A stretch of DNA of 64,000 nt from Crotalaria pallida (Eukaryota; Streptophyta; Magnoliopsida; Fabales; Fabaceae): assembly GCA_037953625.1 (NCBI GenBank), contig CM075653.1:6820001-6884000 (forward strand), given 5' to 3'. The notes beneath the pieces were generated by a model, which saw nothing but the letters and a program-made list of their open reading frames with translations, was not told where the DNA came from and did no database searches. Below are positions 35,972 through 50,063 of the stretch, piece after piece. The position numbers and the translations under genes are program-made. Positions within the stretch are counted from its first letter, which is position 1. Every line of letters begins with the position of its first letter.

Positions 35972-36209
35972 AGATAAAACCCCACCAGTATCATCAGTAG
36001 CAAGTAACATAAGTCGAGATAGCAAGTTTTGGTGAAACATATACAAACCAGCTGCATAAATTAAACCTCACTCTAAGACCTCTCAAAATATATACAATAG
36101 ATCACAGTATCCAAAAATAGAAGTCCCAGAGTAGGTCATCCATGTCCTCAGCAGCTCCTCTGATCCTCCACAACTCTATCCCTAGGATCTAGGATCCAAA
36201 ACATCCATG

Positions 36210-36690
36210 CTATGCAGGCTCCTATGAACCAGCAGGTCCACCTCTAGCAGAAACAGTCGGCTCGACATGCACCTCCTCCTCGTCCTCATCCTCCACAGAG
36301 TCCTCCTCGACCTCGCCTGACTGTACAGAGACCCCACCACTGGGTCTAGGATCTACAGAAGCAGTTCTCTCAAAATCAGTCGGACCAGGAGAAAGAGTCT
36401 CCTCAATGACAACTCTGTGGGAGGAAGGATGAGAACGAGTGGCAGCTCTAAACCAAAACTATGGAATCGACGCACAGGTCGAGCCGGGGGTGGTCCTCTA
36501 TATGTATAAAAGGGTGGAACATGCATAGTATAGACTAAAGGGATCCTAAATCGACGAGGTCTCACCCGAACCAGTTAGGGTGGTAGAGAGTGATCTCCAC
36601 CTCCCCCTCAAAAGTGGCACGATGCTCCTCATACGTCCATATACCACTAGGGATAGGGCGTATCTCGATGCAGGCTAGGTATCTGGCCAT
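36210..36690 (-). pseudogene. LTR-internal ORF, L2 copy, two frame breaks
   Basis: Counterpart of 19971-20460. It shares the frame change near the RRFHS stretch and adds a 4-nt deletion near 36568, so it is broken twice. Confidence 0.4.
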
Positions 36691-36913
36691 CACCTAAACA
36701 GGGCATAGGGAGTAAGTATACACATGTACATAATTGATAAAGACTAAAATTACAAACACAAGTATGTCATGGACAGACAACAATGCAAGTACATATGAGC
36801 ATACCAATTTTCAACATTATATTTCATATAATGCAAGTGGCATGATGCATGATTTTCTATCCACGACTAAGGCCTCTAAAAGTCCATCTTGGACGTCCAT
36901 CCAATACACCCTT

Positions 36914-37150
36914 GTGTTCCCGGAACACTGACATTTGTTCCCAGAACGTAATGCCAAACCATACTTGGACAATAAGCATCACTCCCAGAGTGTGCATCAC
37001 GTTCCCAGAACGCATACGTTCTCAGAACGCATACGTTCTCAGAACGCATAAAAACCAGGTCCCGGACACTGGCCACATTCCCAGAATGTGTCATCAAGTA
37101 GGTTACAATTTGGTATTCCCGGAGTACCCTCCTCATATTCCCAGAATATG
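36914..37150. repeat. Palindrome cluster, L2 copy
   Basis: Same cluster as 20679-20915. One stem is weakened (ttgttcccagaacg near 36935). Conversely, the GTCC/GGAC palindrome near 37058, broken in L1, is intact here. Confidence 0.75.
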
Positions 37151-39114
37151 ATAAACGTTCCTACCAACCAAACTTCCATTCTATATGGATGCACAATCAT
37201 CAAGGTTGGTTTTATCTTTACTTTAATTACTGTGATTTAGAAATATTTAAGTTTTTCTTTTGAATGATTAATTTGAGGTATAATCCTTGGCACAAAATTC
37301 TCATCTTGATCAATTATCTCAAAACATGCCATTAGGCTTAGACTGAAAAAAAAAACATAACCAATGGTATTAAAAAAGACTTAACTTTTATTTTTCAAAT
37401 TCAGGTACTAACCGGTTACAGTCTCAGGCTAACCGGTTAAAATTACAGACCTGAACCGTTTTACCATTGAAATTCAGAAAACCCTTTTTCTTGAATTCTC
37501 TACCCAATCCATAAACAAGTTTTAACATTGTTTTATACCTCAAAACCACTGTGTTCATCATCCAGAAGTCTAAATCACATTCCATTTCCAAATGAGCACA
37601 ATTTCCGCTTGAAATTATCTCATTATACTAAGGTATTAACTCCCAATTTCAATCTGAATTATTACAATATAATCAGCTTCATTTCAGATTGAATTCCAAT
37701 GAAAATAAGGTCTAGATTTGAGTAACATTGATAAGACCATAGGACTGATTTCAAAACTTATTTTCTTTGAAATTTTACAGTGTCTAACCGGTTACAAATA
37801 TCGAGTAACCGGTTAGATTATGCAGTCAACATACTAAAACATGAGGTTTTGCGAACCATTCTTTTCATTACTCAAATCTAACCAATTTCAACATTCAAAA
37901 GAGTTCATATACCTTAAGTAAACATGTTTAACCACAGAAACACATCCAATTTGCATGCATTAAGTTTATTGTATCAAATTGCATAAAAACCAATATAAAC
38001 ACAGTTCAATACCACAAAACTTATAATAAACATTTAGATTATGATTCAAGCATCAACGGAAAGCCCTTGATTTAAGCTTTCCAGAAGTGTATCTCTCACT
38101 CTCTAACTCTCAAAGAAGAAGAAGAATTTCAGCAACGAATCCAGGAACCCTAAACAGAGCCTCCACCCTCAATCTCAGACAAACAACCCTAAATTCATCA
38201 ACAACACGGGCTCAAATAGAGGGATTTCCTTTCCATGCACGCCGACGCGTGTTTTCCACTGAGTTTAGACCGATTTCGTGGCGATTCCAGGGATTAATCA
38301 AGGGATTACTCATCAAAACGCACTAACCCAGTTTCTGGGTTCATCGTCTAACCGGTTACAGGGCATTACTAACCGGTTAGGTCAGTACAAAAATTAAAAT
38401 TAATACTTTTTAAATCTTTCCGTCCAAGAACCTATCTAATATTACATTGAGGTCCTAATCCAAGGACTAAAATGCAATATCCATATTTTTTTTGTATTTA
38501 TTTGCCATATAAAAATACCTTCACCTATTTTTATATTTCAGGCTAATTAAATACAAAATATAAACTTGGGAAATTTATATAAATTAATAATAAAACTTTA
38601 TTATTAATTTCCTTATTATCCGGGAGACGAAAATTAGGGGTGTTACATTATTCTTCTACCTTAAAAAACATTCTATAAAAAAAAGGGGAGTGGGAGAGAC
38701 AATAAGAAAGAAGACAAACAAAGAAGAAAAGAAAGGAAATGAAGAAGACACAAATCAGAAGGTCCGATAGAAAAAAAAAAGTACAGCAGCAATACCAGTG
38801 GCGACATGGAAGTGGCCACTAGGTCGGAGTTTAGTATCACGTCGGGAAGGTAACCTTCATAAAAGGTCATTGTTCTCTTTGGGTCTAAAGGATTTTTTTT
38901 CTCCCAGTTGTGACTTGAATTGATTATAGTGTTCTTTGATACATCTTTAAATAGTTAAAATTCATCTTAATTTGTTTTAATTTGTTTAATTTACTTTAAG
39001 TTAGTTAAATTGTGATATCGGCCTCCATCATTAGTTGAAAATTTAATTTACCATTCTCAAAATTATAAAAAAAATGTTAATGAAGTTACATTATTTTAAT
39101 ACTATTAATTAGAT

Positions 39115-39358
39115 GCTTCCTCTGTCCCAAAACGTTAATAAATTTTTGAAAATTCAACAAATATAAGGGAACATGCTTTTAATGCATTGTCCCCCAAATC
39201 AACCAATTACCAAAACAAGTATTTAATGCATGTTTACTTAATTAACCAATCACAGAATATACAATGCAATTTTATTTTTTTTATTCACTATTTAACTTCA
39301 ATTTGGGACAAAATTTTTTATGTTTTTTACTAATTTTACGGGGTGGAGGGAGCATTAT
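39115..39358. mobile_element. Stowaway-like MITE, L2 copy
   Basis: Same element and position as 23408-23650, one base longer in a T run. Confidence 0.55.
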
Positions 39359-39640
39359 GAAGTGACTTATATATAAGAACTAAAAAATCTTCTTAAATGT
39401 GACATATAAACAAGGGAGAGTAATAAAGACTTGAACTAGAGTATCTACATTATAATAAAAAAGGCATATACCACTAGAATTAACCTTGGTTGGTAAGCAT
39501 GAATGACACTCAATCAATTATAAAAGATTACAGGTTTTTTTTTTGGAATTTAAAGATCCGAGAATTCATATGCTATATTTTGAGACAAGATCATTCCAAT
39601 CATATATATAAATCAATTATTAGATCGGATACATCATCAA

Positions 39641-39688
<48 letters not shown>

Positions 39689-40229
39689 ACTGAGATACAT
39701 AGATATTTTATTTTCTATATATTAAAAAAGCAAAACTCACAATTATCCCATGTCATTTATTTGGGCCCATCATTCAAAATTTGTTGAACCTCAATAGATA
39801 AAGACTATACCCCATCTAGGAACCTTCTAACATTCGACACTTAAAAAGTGCTTCGTATCCACCACTCTTATGCAATCATTAAATTTATTACTTTAAAAAA
39901 CCAATTAAGATTAAGAGCTAGGTTAAAAACTTGAAAAGACAACATTGCTCTTCTATCTCATATTACTCTGATCCATTCCCCCACCTATCCATACCCTCTA
40001 TGGTAATAGCCCTAATAAATATCACTACCTTGTCCAATGCTCCCCTTCATCCTATGGTCACCACATCCGCTACATACCACCGCCAAAGTGTATTTGTGTA
40101 ATCAAGCAAGTTAAATAAAAGATTAGTTCTCTTGGTGCACAAAGGAGAGCAATATGGATCCATACATCTATATATTCTTTAGACATATATTGAAGAGAGA
40201 AAATGGAACCATAGTTAAATAATAGAGTT

Positions 40230-40503
40230 AATTGTTACTTTGGTTTTCAAAAGATACATCGGTCATCAATTTAATCCCAAAAGATTTTGACATCAATTTA
40301 GTCCAATCCTCCAAAGATCAAGGTGGCATCACGAAGTGTAAATTTTGGCCCCTGAAAGATTCATATGGGCATCAAATAAGTCCCTAAAAGTATCAATGCG
40401 GTGCCATATTAATTTTTGGCGGACTAAATTTATGTCAAAAAAATTTTGGTGACTAAATTGATGACCAATGTAACTTTCAAGAATCAAAGTGACTATTAAA
40501 TTA
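40230..40503. mobile_element. Foldback MITE, L2 copy
   Basis: Same element and position as 24514-24787. Confidence 0.6.
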
Positions 40504-40918
40504 TGTGTATATTTGATATAAATTATTTAATACAGTCTAGAAATATGACTTATAAATAACGGCAGGAGAGTAATAAAGACTTAAACTAGGGTATCTACCT
40601 AAGAAGAAACAAGGCATATATATTCTGCTTGAATTAACCTTGGTTGGTCATCAGCATCAATGGCATTCAATCAATTAATAAAAGATTAGACGAATTTTTT
40701 TTTAACTTAAAAATTAGAGGATTGATATGCTATATTTGGATATGATGACCATTCCTATCGGATAAATATATATTGCGTGTGTGATATAAGATACATCGCT
40801 ATATTTATTTCTATGAAAAAACAAAAATCATGATTAAAAGTGTTGCATATCTACCACTTTTCTACGATCGTTAGATTTATCATTTAAAAAAATAACAATT
40901 AAGATTAAGAGGTTTAAT

Positions 40919-43699
40919 GTAACACCCTAATTTAATAATTTGAAAATATTTTTACTTATAAAATTTTGGTGACAATTTAGAGTAAACTCTTTTGTGAAAG
41001 TCTTGTATATAAAATCATGTTCATTTCCAAAACTCTTTCTACTTTCTAAATGACAATTATAAATATCTCTATCATAGAATATCGATTACTTCAAGTTCCC
41101 AAACCGAGTTGTTACAAACTTCCTTCATCAAACTCATTTCACAAATAACATATTAATGGTTGTTGAGGAAATGTCAAATTGAAAATCATTGCTTTATTCA
41201 TAAACTGTGTGATGTTACTCAACGTGCATCACTATTATTATTCTATTACAAAAAGGTTGATAAAAAAAATTACAAAGGGAGTACATAAGTGGAAACAAAA
41301 CATTACTATCTGAAAAGGGTAACATTGCATGTGACGGAACATTTTCTCTAAACCAATACCATCCTAGTACATTTGCCACATTTGTTAAGTAATGTGTAGG
41401 ATCGCAATCCTTGCACGCAAGAGCCTTTACCGAGTCCACCTCCGTACCCATGGTTTTTCAACTAGGTCCTCTTCCGGTTCCTCGTCTGGACCCTCCTTCA
41501 GATCTTCCTCCAAGTCCATGTCTAGAAACTACTCCAGGTCTTCCTCAATGTCGTCGTCCATCGGGAGAGGCGGGTCTCTGGGAACTTCACTCGGGTCTCC
41601 ATGTCCAAGGTTTAGTAGCACAACTTGACTATGATGTGGGTTGATTAAATCTCCGGTAACAAGACATTCAGGGTCGGTGAACTGTAAATGATGTGATGGG
41701 CCTTTCTAGATCCAATCGTCATCGATTTGCTCCTATGCTCCACTAGGTATATAGTTGCCACTTGGAATATCACTTGATCTGCCATCTAATGCATTTACAA
41801 GAAAACACACGATGCAGGGGGAAAAGAAAGAGTAAGCGATTCAGATGGGTTAACGTCGACGGTATGGATTTACACTAGACAGAACATTAAGACGAGCAAA
41901 CAATGTACATCACCACATACATATATACACAAACTCACATTAACGAAATACTTAATTAGGATAATTCTTAGAATTAATAATCTTTTAATCAAGGCTTCAC
42001 ATTATCGCATTCGTCAATGATATGAGGAGAAATATCATTGAGGTAACAAGTTTAGTTAGCACACACAGCTACATCTCCTCCAAAGTCCAACCAAACCTAT
42101 GTCAAAAAGCGAACGGGACGTACAAGAACCTTACCACACTGGCATCAATGTCATAAAATAACAATGCTTGCAACCACTCACACGTGGCCAGCTAAAATAT
42201 CAAATGGATACAAAAATAAAAGTACGTGCCTCAAGCATGATGCCTATCTAACCTCGTTTAGGTTCTCTCTCACCATTCACAAGTTGCTCAAGGGGGCGAC
42301 AGTCCTTCTCTAGTCATGCAGTGCAGTCCACACTAAGACCTGCCAATCGTAACCTGGTCATTGTAGTCTCGTCCCACCTAAAAAAGTACTCTAGGCTTCT
42401 TGACGTTTATCGTCCTTGTCCTCCCCTTTCACAGTGCGCACATGAGCAGTTGCGGGTACGTACCCAAGGTATCTTTCCTCTCCACTACTCAACACTCTTC
42501 TCGCAGGGCTATTAATTGAAAGTATTTTCAAATTAATTAAGAAAGGTTGGGTCGAACCATTCTAAGCCTCGCTCCGAAGTAATAATCATAGTTTCTATTC
42601 GGAGTGCTTCAAAGTGGACTCGACCATTAAAAGTTTTCATCACCAAATTACAATTTTTCAAAGGGACAACAACACTTACCTCTATGCTCACAACCAGCAA
42701 CACTCACCAGTGTGTGGCCAGCTACCCTAATGCATTCTCTTTATAGACCCTTGGTCAACTAACAGTAGATTAAAAGAAAAAACTATTAGGTACCAACGAG
42801 TTATCCAGAGAGTGAGGCCTATGGCTCATCCAAGCATCATCACACTTTTAACTAAGTACCATTTTTGTCCCTGCCAGTAATCATAAGAAACCTCTTATTA
42901 TATGTCATATTTGTGGTAAAAAGGCCCATGGTGCACAATTTCAAAAGAAAATCATTTTATAAAACAGTCCTGAAGTTTCACTAATTTTACTCAAATCTAT
43001 ACCTTAAATTCACTGGAAAGAATCTGAAAGTGAGGTGACAATACTCTCTTGGTTCAGATTTAAGGGTAAGGGGTTTATACCTTAATTCAATGAAATAATT
43101 TCAAGAGGAAATTATGCTTTATGGAAAACAAAATGTGATTTGGACTTTTGAATGATGGAAACTATGATTTTTGAGGCATAAAACAATGTTTAACTTGTTT
43201 ATGGATTGGGTAGTAAATTCAATAAAAAAAGGTTTTTCTGAATTGCAATGGTAAATGGTTCAGGTCTGTAATTCTAACCGGTTAGCCTGAAACTGTAACC
43301 GGTTAGTACCTGAATCTGAAAAATAAAAAGTTAAGTTTTTTTGAATACCATTGATTTTGTTTTACCCAATCTAAGTTTAAAAGGCATGTTTTGAGAAAAT
43401 TCAAAGGAGAATTTTATGCCAAAGAGTATGCCTCAAATAAATCATTCAAAAGGGAAATTGGAATATTTCTAAATCACATTAATTAATGTAAAGATAAAAC
43501 CAACCATGATATTTGTGCATCCATATAGACTGGAAGTCTGGTTGGTAGGAACGTTTATCATATTCTGGGAATATGAGGAGGGTACTCCGGGAGTACCAAA
43601 TTATAACCTACTTGATGACACATTATAGATATGTGGCCAGTGTCCGGGACCTGGTTTTTATGCGTTCTGGGAACGTATGCGTTCTGGGAACATGGTGCT
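40919..43699 (+). mobile_element. Truncated inverted LTR-like element, L2 copy
   Basis: Counterpart of 25707-28488, with the AACCGGTT pair at 43276-43283 and 43297-43304 and the inverted palindrome cluster at about 43558-43680. It is cut at the same base by the array. Confidence 0.58.
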
Positions 43700-44854
43700 C
43701 GACATTAACTTCAATTAGCTTTTGGGTAATTTTGATCTCAAAGATTTAAGGTACCCGAGCCTTCATGACATGTGGTATTGCACTGTCTGAAAAGTGAAAA
43801 CCAATAGCAAAAGAATTTATTATACCATGCGCGAGGAAATCAAATTAATGAGGAACAACGATATTTGAGACATTGTCTCATCTCATTCATACCTGAAGAA
43901 ATTTCATTTAAGCTTATAAAAATTATTATCTATGAAATTTAATTCACTAATTTGAAGCAAGCTCGTAGTATAGTCAAGAACATTCACGATACACTAGGCT
44001 TCCTCAATCTTTCCTCTAGAAAGAGGATGCTAGCTTTGTGTATTACTCTAAATCCATTAAGGTTATTTGACACTTGTTGCTTCTTGAGTAGAGAAAAGAC
44101 TTCATCTGCACAAAGTATGAAGAGATAAGGTGACAAGGAATCACCTTGGTGGAGTCATCTTTGAGAAGAGAACTGATATAAGAAAAAAGGCATTTCATCA
44201 AGACTTGGACTGCCTAGAGCATAATGAGGCAAAAAAACCAACAATCTTATTCTCCATCATAGATACAAAAGCCGAAAAGCAAGTTCAAGACGGGAAAAAT
44301 CTTTATCAACCTCTATGCAGTCCTACACCATGGCTCCAAAGTGGGTTTGGTTTGCCTCATTCTTCTTCCATGCATTAAACAAGTCCACAGTGCCAAAAAT
44401 CCTCCATCCAAATCCTCACACAACCATGCCAAAACTGTGAGCCTTAGTGCCCTTATACACTGAAACATCTATAAAAGCCTTAAAATCACTGCTCTTATAT
44501 GAAACATTTGTGTATTTATGTGAAACTAACATCCAAAAACTCCAATACTCAATGCAAATACTTTCTATTTTTACTATTCATAACGGTGCTTCACATTGCC
44601 TATCATAAAGACCTTTATGCGAGATGCTAGCTCAAGTCAAAGCTAGCATTATCTTTCCCCCATAGGTATCAAAACTTCAGATTGTCTTTGCAATAACTTT
44701 AAATTGATTGATTAAATTATTTTCAAAATAATAATTAATATTGTTTACTTCAACTCATATATCATAATATCAGTAGAGAAAGGATTGCTTGCCTCATGTA
44801 GGACAGTGGAATATGATAGACAAAGTAATCTTAAACTATGTAGTTAATGTCCTC
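43700..44854 (+). repeat. TIR unit at start of array 3, 200-bp 5' deletion
   Basis: Counterpart of the unit at 28489, but 200 bp (28500-28699 in the other copy) are missing. The joint is at ACT, so only ~10 bp of the 5' TIR remain. RT fragment on the minus strand is at about 43985-44380. Confidence 0.85.
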
Positions 44855-45436
44855 ACCATTAACTACATAGTTTAATATTACTTTGTTTATCATATTCCAC
44901 TGTCCTAATTAAAGCAACCAATATTTTCTCTACTAATGTCATAATATTTTAGCCAAAGTAAATAACATAGATTATTTTTGAATTTTGACCAATAAAACTA
45001 ATTTAAAGCATAGACAATCTATTGCAAAAATACCAATCATGGAAGAAGGATGTGAGCTTCGACTTCAGTTAGCTTTTGGGTCTCAAACATTGAGGTACAC
45101 CAGCCTTCTTGACATGCTGTGTTGCACTATCTGAAAAGTGAAAACAATTATAGAAAGTGAATTTTTTATTAGAATTATTTACATAACTAGTAAATATTTA
45201 ATTAATTATTTTTTTATTAGATTGATAATGGTTGAATATGAAAAATTATAGTTAACCTCAAAATTTAAACTATTTGATTGAAAAGATTATATTAGAATAA
45301 ATATGGAATTATTAAGATTCATTTATTGACATGAACTAACATTAATCATAGAATTTTCTCTTATTAACCAAATAAGAATTGAATTTGTTAATTTTTAACC
45401 AAATACGTAATCTTAAACTATGTAGTTAATGTCCTC
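44855..45436 (+). repeat. TIR unit C9 (short type)
   Basis: C unit whose 5' tip reads accattaac. Otherwise typical. Confidence 0.9.
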
Positions 45437-46784
45437 GACATTAACTACATAGTTTAAGATTACTTTGTTTATCATATTCCACTGTCCTACTTAAAGCAAC
45501 CAATATTTTCTCTACTAATGTCATAATATTTTAGCCAAAGTAAACAACATAGATTATTTTTGAATTTTGACCAATAAAACTAATTTAAAGCATAGACAAT
45601 CTATTGCAAAAATACCAATCGTGGAAGAAGGGTGTGAGCTTCGACTTCAATTAGCTTTTGGGTAATTTTGATCTTGAAGATTTAGGTACCCGAGCCTTCA
45701 TGGCATGTGGTATTGCACTATCTGAAAAGTGAAAACGAATAGAAAAAGAATTTATTATACCATGGGTGAGGAAATCAATCTAATGAGGAACAACGATATT
45801 TGAGACATTGTCTCATCTCATTCATACCGGAAGAAATTTCATTTAAGTTTATGAAAATTATGATTTATGAAATTTAATTCACTAATTTGAAGCAAGCTCG
45901 TAGTATAGTCAAGAACATTCACGATACACTAGGCTTCCTCAATCTTTCCTCTAGAAAAAGGATGCTAGCTTTGTGTATTACTCTAAATCTGTTAAGGTTA
46001 TTTTACACTTGTTGCTTCTTGAGTAGAGAAAAGACTTCATCTGCAAAAAGTATGAAGAGATAAGGTGACAAGGAATCACCTTGGTGGAGTCATCTTTGAG
46101 AAGAGAACTGATATAAGAAAAAAGGCATTTCATCAAGACTTGGACTGCCTAGAGCATAATGAGGCAAAAAACCAACAATCTTATTCTCCATCCTAGATAC
46201 AAAAGCTGAAAAGCAAGTTCAAGACGGGAAAAATCTTTATCAACCTCTATGCAGTCCTGCACCATGGCTCCAAAGTGGGTTTGATTTGCCTCATTCTTCT
46301 TCCATGCATTAAACAAATCCACAGTGCCAAAAATCCTCCATCCAAATCCTCACACAACCATGCCAAAACCATGAGCCTCAGTGCCCTTATACACTGAAAC
46401 ATCTATAAAAGCCTTAAAATCAATGCTCTTATATGAAACATTTGTGTATTTATGTGAAACTAACATCAAAAAACTCCAATACTCAATGCAAATACGTTCT
46501 ATTTTTACTATTCATAATAGTGCATCACATTGCCTATCATAAAGAGCTTTATGCCAGAAGCTAGCTCAAGTCAAGGCTAGCATTATCTTTCCCCCATAGG
46601 TATCTATACTTCAGATTGTCTTTGCAATAACTTTAATTTGATTGATTAAATTATTTTCAAAATAATAATTAATATTGTTTACTTCAACTCATATATCATA
46701 ATATCAGTAGAGAAAGGATTGCTTGCCTCATGTAGGACAGTGGAATATGATAAACAAAGTAATCTTAAACTATGTAGTTAATGT
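45437..46784 (+). repeat. TIR unit A8 (A left half, B-like right half)
   Basis: Left half carries aaatcaatctaatg; right half carries ctgcaaaaag, the six-A run and gagcctcagtgcc. 3' joint reads gtgacatt. RT fragment on the minus strand is at about 45930-46310. Confidence 0.88.
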
Positions 46785-48133
46785 GACATTAACTACATAG
46801 TTTAAGATTACTTTGTTTATCATATTCCACTGTCGTACTTAAAGCAACCAATATTTTCTCTACTAATGTCATAATATTTTAGCCAAAGTAAACAACATAG
46901 ATTATTTTTGAATTTTGACCAATAAAACTAATTTAAAGCATAGACAATCTATTGCAAAAATACCAATCGTGGAAGAAGGGTGTGAGCTTCGACTTAAATT
47001 AGCTTTTGGGTAATTTTGATCTTGAAGATTTAGGTACCCGAGCCTTCATGACATGTGGTATTGCACTGTCTGAAAAGTGAAAACCAATAGCAAAAGAATT
47101 TATTATAGCATGGGTGAGGAAATCAAATTAATGAGGAACAACTATATTTGAGACATTGTCTCATCTCATTCATACCGGAAGAAATTTAATTTAAGCTTAT
47201 GAAAATTATGATTTATGAAATTTAATTCACTAATTTGAAGCAAGCTCGCAGTATTGTCAAGAACATTCATGATACACTAGGCTTCCTCAATCTTTCCTCT
47301 AGAAAAAGGATGCTAGCTTTGTGTATTACTCTAAATCCATTAATGTTATTTGACACTTGTTGCTTTTTTGTAGAGAAAAGACTTCATCTGCAAAAAGTAT
47401 GAAGAGATAAGGTGACAAGGAATCACCTTGGTGGAGTCATCTTTGAGAAGAGAACTGATATAAGAAAAAAGGCATTTCATCAAGACTTGGATTGCCTAGA
47501 GCATAATGAGGCAAAAAACCAACAATCTTATTCTCCATTCTAGATACAAAAGCTGAAAAGCAAGTTCAAGACGGGAAAAATCTTTATCAACCTCTATGCA
47601 GTCCTGCACCATGGCTCCAAAGTGGGTTTGGTTTGCCTCATTCTTCTTCCATGCATTAAACAAATCCACAGTGCCAAAAATCCTCCATCCAAATCCTCAC
47701 ACAACCATGCCAAAACCATGAGCCTCAGTGCCCCTATACACTGAAACATCTATAAAAGCTTTAAAATCACTGCTCTTATATAAACATTTGTGTATTTATG
47801 TGAAACTAACATAAAAAAACTCCAATACTCAATGCAAATACTTTCTATTTTTACTATTCATAATAGTGCATCACATTGCCTATCATAAAGACCTTTATGC
47901 CAGAAGCTAGCTCAAGTCAAGGCTAGCATTATCTTTCCCCCATAGGTATCTATACTTCAGATTGTCTTTGCAATAACTTTAATTTGATTGATTAAATTAT
48001 TTTCAAAATAATAATTAGTATTGTTTACTTCAACTCATATATCATAATATCAGTAGAGAAAGGATTTCTTGCCTCATGTAGGACAGTGGAATATGATAAA
48101 CAAAGTAATCTTAAACTATGTAGTTAATGTCTC
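46785..48133 (+). repeat. TIR unit B8
   Basis: B-type unit with a small change near 47366 (tgcttttttgtag). RT fragment on the minus strand is at about 47280-47660. Confidence 0.88.
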
Positions 48134-48715
48134 GACATTAACTACATAGTTTAAGATTACTTTGTTTATCATATTCCATTGTCCTACTTAAAGCAACCAA
48201 TATTTTCTCTACTAATGTCATAATATTTTAGCCAAAGTAAAAAACATAGATTATTTTTGAATTTTGACCAATAAAACTAATTTAAAGCATAGACAATCTA
48301 TTCCAAAAATACCAATCATGGAAGAAGGATGTGAGCTTCGACTTCAGTTAGCTTTTGGGTCTCAAACATTGAGGTACACCAGCCTTCATGACATGCGGTG
48401 TTGCACTATCTGAAAAGTGAAAGCAATTATAGAAAGTGAATTTTTTATTAGAATTTTTTACATAACTAGTAAATATTTAATTAATTATTTTTTTATTACA
48501 TTGATAATGGTTGAATATGAAAAATTATAGTTAACCTCAAAATTTAAACTATTTGATTGAAAAGATTATATTAGAATAAATAGGGAATTATTAAGATTCA
48601 TTTATTGACATGAACTAACATTAATCATAGAATTTTCTCTTTTTAACCAAATAAGAATTGAATTTGTTAATTTTTAACCAAATAAGTAATCTTAAACTAT
48701 GTAGTTAATGTCCTC
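48134..48715 (+). repeat. TIR unit C10 (short type)
   Basis: Typical C unit. Left joint gtc-tc-gac, right joint gtc-ctc-gac. Confidence 0.9.
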
Positions 48716-50063
48716 GACATTAACTACATAGTTTAAGAATACTTTGTTTATCATATTTCACTGTCCTACTTAAAGCAACCAATATTTTCTCTACTAATGT
48801 CATAATATTTTAGCCAAAATAAACAACATAGATTATTTTTGAATTTTGACCAATAAATCTAATTTAAAGCATAGACAATCTATTGCAAAAATACCAATCG
48901 TGGAAGAAGGGTGTGAGCTTCGACTTCAATTAGCTTTTGGGTAATTTTGATCTTGAAGATTTAGGTACCCGAGCCTTCATGGCATGTGGTATTGCACTGT
49001 CTGAAAAGTGAAAACCAATAGCAAAAGAATTTATTATACCATGGGTGAGGAAATCAATCTAATGAGGAACAACGATATTTGAGACATTGTCTCATCTCAT
49101 TCATACCGGAAGAAATTTCATTTAAACTTATGAAAATTATGATTTATGAAATTTAATTCACTAATTTGAAGCAAGCTCGTAGTATAGTAAGAACATTCAC
49201 GATACACTAGGCTTCCTCAATCTTTCCTCTAGAAAAAGGATGCTAGCTTTGTGTATTACTCTAAATCCATTAAGGTTATTTGACACTTGTTGCTTCTTGA
49301 GTAGAGAAAAGACTTCATCTGCACAAAGTATGAAGAGATAAGGTGACAAGGAATCACCTTGGTGGAGTCATCTTTGAGAAGAGAATTGATATAAGAAAAA
49401 AGGCATTTCATCAAGACTTGGACTGCCTAGAGCATAATGAGGCAAAAAAACCAACAATCTTATTCTTCATCCTAGATACAAAAGCTGAAAAGCAAGTTCA
49501 AGACGGGAAAAATCTTTATCAACCTCTATGCAGTCCTGCACCATGGCTCCAAAGTGGGTTTGGTTTGCCTCATTCTTCTTCCATGCATTAAACAAATCCA
49601 GAGTGCCAAAAATCCTCCATCCAAATCCTCACACAACCATGCCAAAACCATGAGCCTCAATGCCCTTATACACTGAAACATCTATAAAAGCCTTAAAATC
49701 ACTGCTGTTATATGAAACATTTGTGTATTTATGTTAAACTAACATCCAAAAACTCCAATACTCAATGCAAATACTTTCTATTTTTACTATTCATAACAGT
49801 GCATCACATTGCCTATCATAAAGACCTTTATGCCAAAAGCTAGCTCAAGTCAAGGCTAGCATTATCTTCCCCCATAGGTATCTATACTTCAAATTGTCCT
49901 TGCAATAACTTTAATTTGATTGATTTAATTATTTTCAAAATAATAATTAATATTGTTTACTTCAACTCATATATCATAATATCAGTAGAGAAAGGATTGC
50001 TTGCCTCATGTAGGACAATGGAATATGATAAACAAAGTAATCTTAAACTATGTAGTTAATGTC
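48716..50063 (+). repeat. TIR unit A9
   Basis: A-type unit. RT fragment on the minus strand is at about 49210-49592. 3' joint gtcacatt. Confidence 0.9.

Larger units (their letters stand above)
35566..38647 (-). mobile_element. LTR-like element, L2 copy with internal deletion
   Basis: Same ends and same TTATT duplication (35561-35565, 38648-38652) as the L1 copy, but 3082 bp long. A 530-bp block corresponding to L1 21817-22346 is missing, joined at ATCAA near 38053-38058. AACCGGTT pairs are kept: 37410/37431, 37786/37807 and 38350/38371. Confidence 0.7.
33644..43699 (+). repeat. Macro-repeat segment L, copy 2
   Basis: Same order of parts as L1. It differs by a 530-bp deletion in the LTR-like element, absence of the 494-bp MITE, shorter or longer AT tracts and scattered substitutions. 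It ends at the same catggtgct/cgacatt boundary as L1. The AT-rich leader (33644-34640) and the stretch 35024-35560 hold no recognised gene. Confidence 0.88.

Noticed and set aside
35860..36057. ORFs with Ile-Tyr runs (also 39490-39693, 63332-63514)
   Set aside because: They are translations of AT microsatellites and vary in length between copies.
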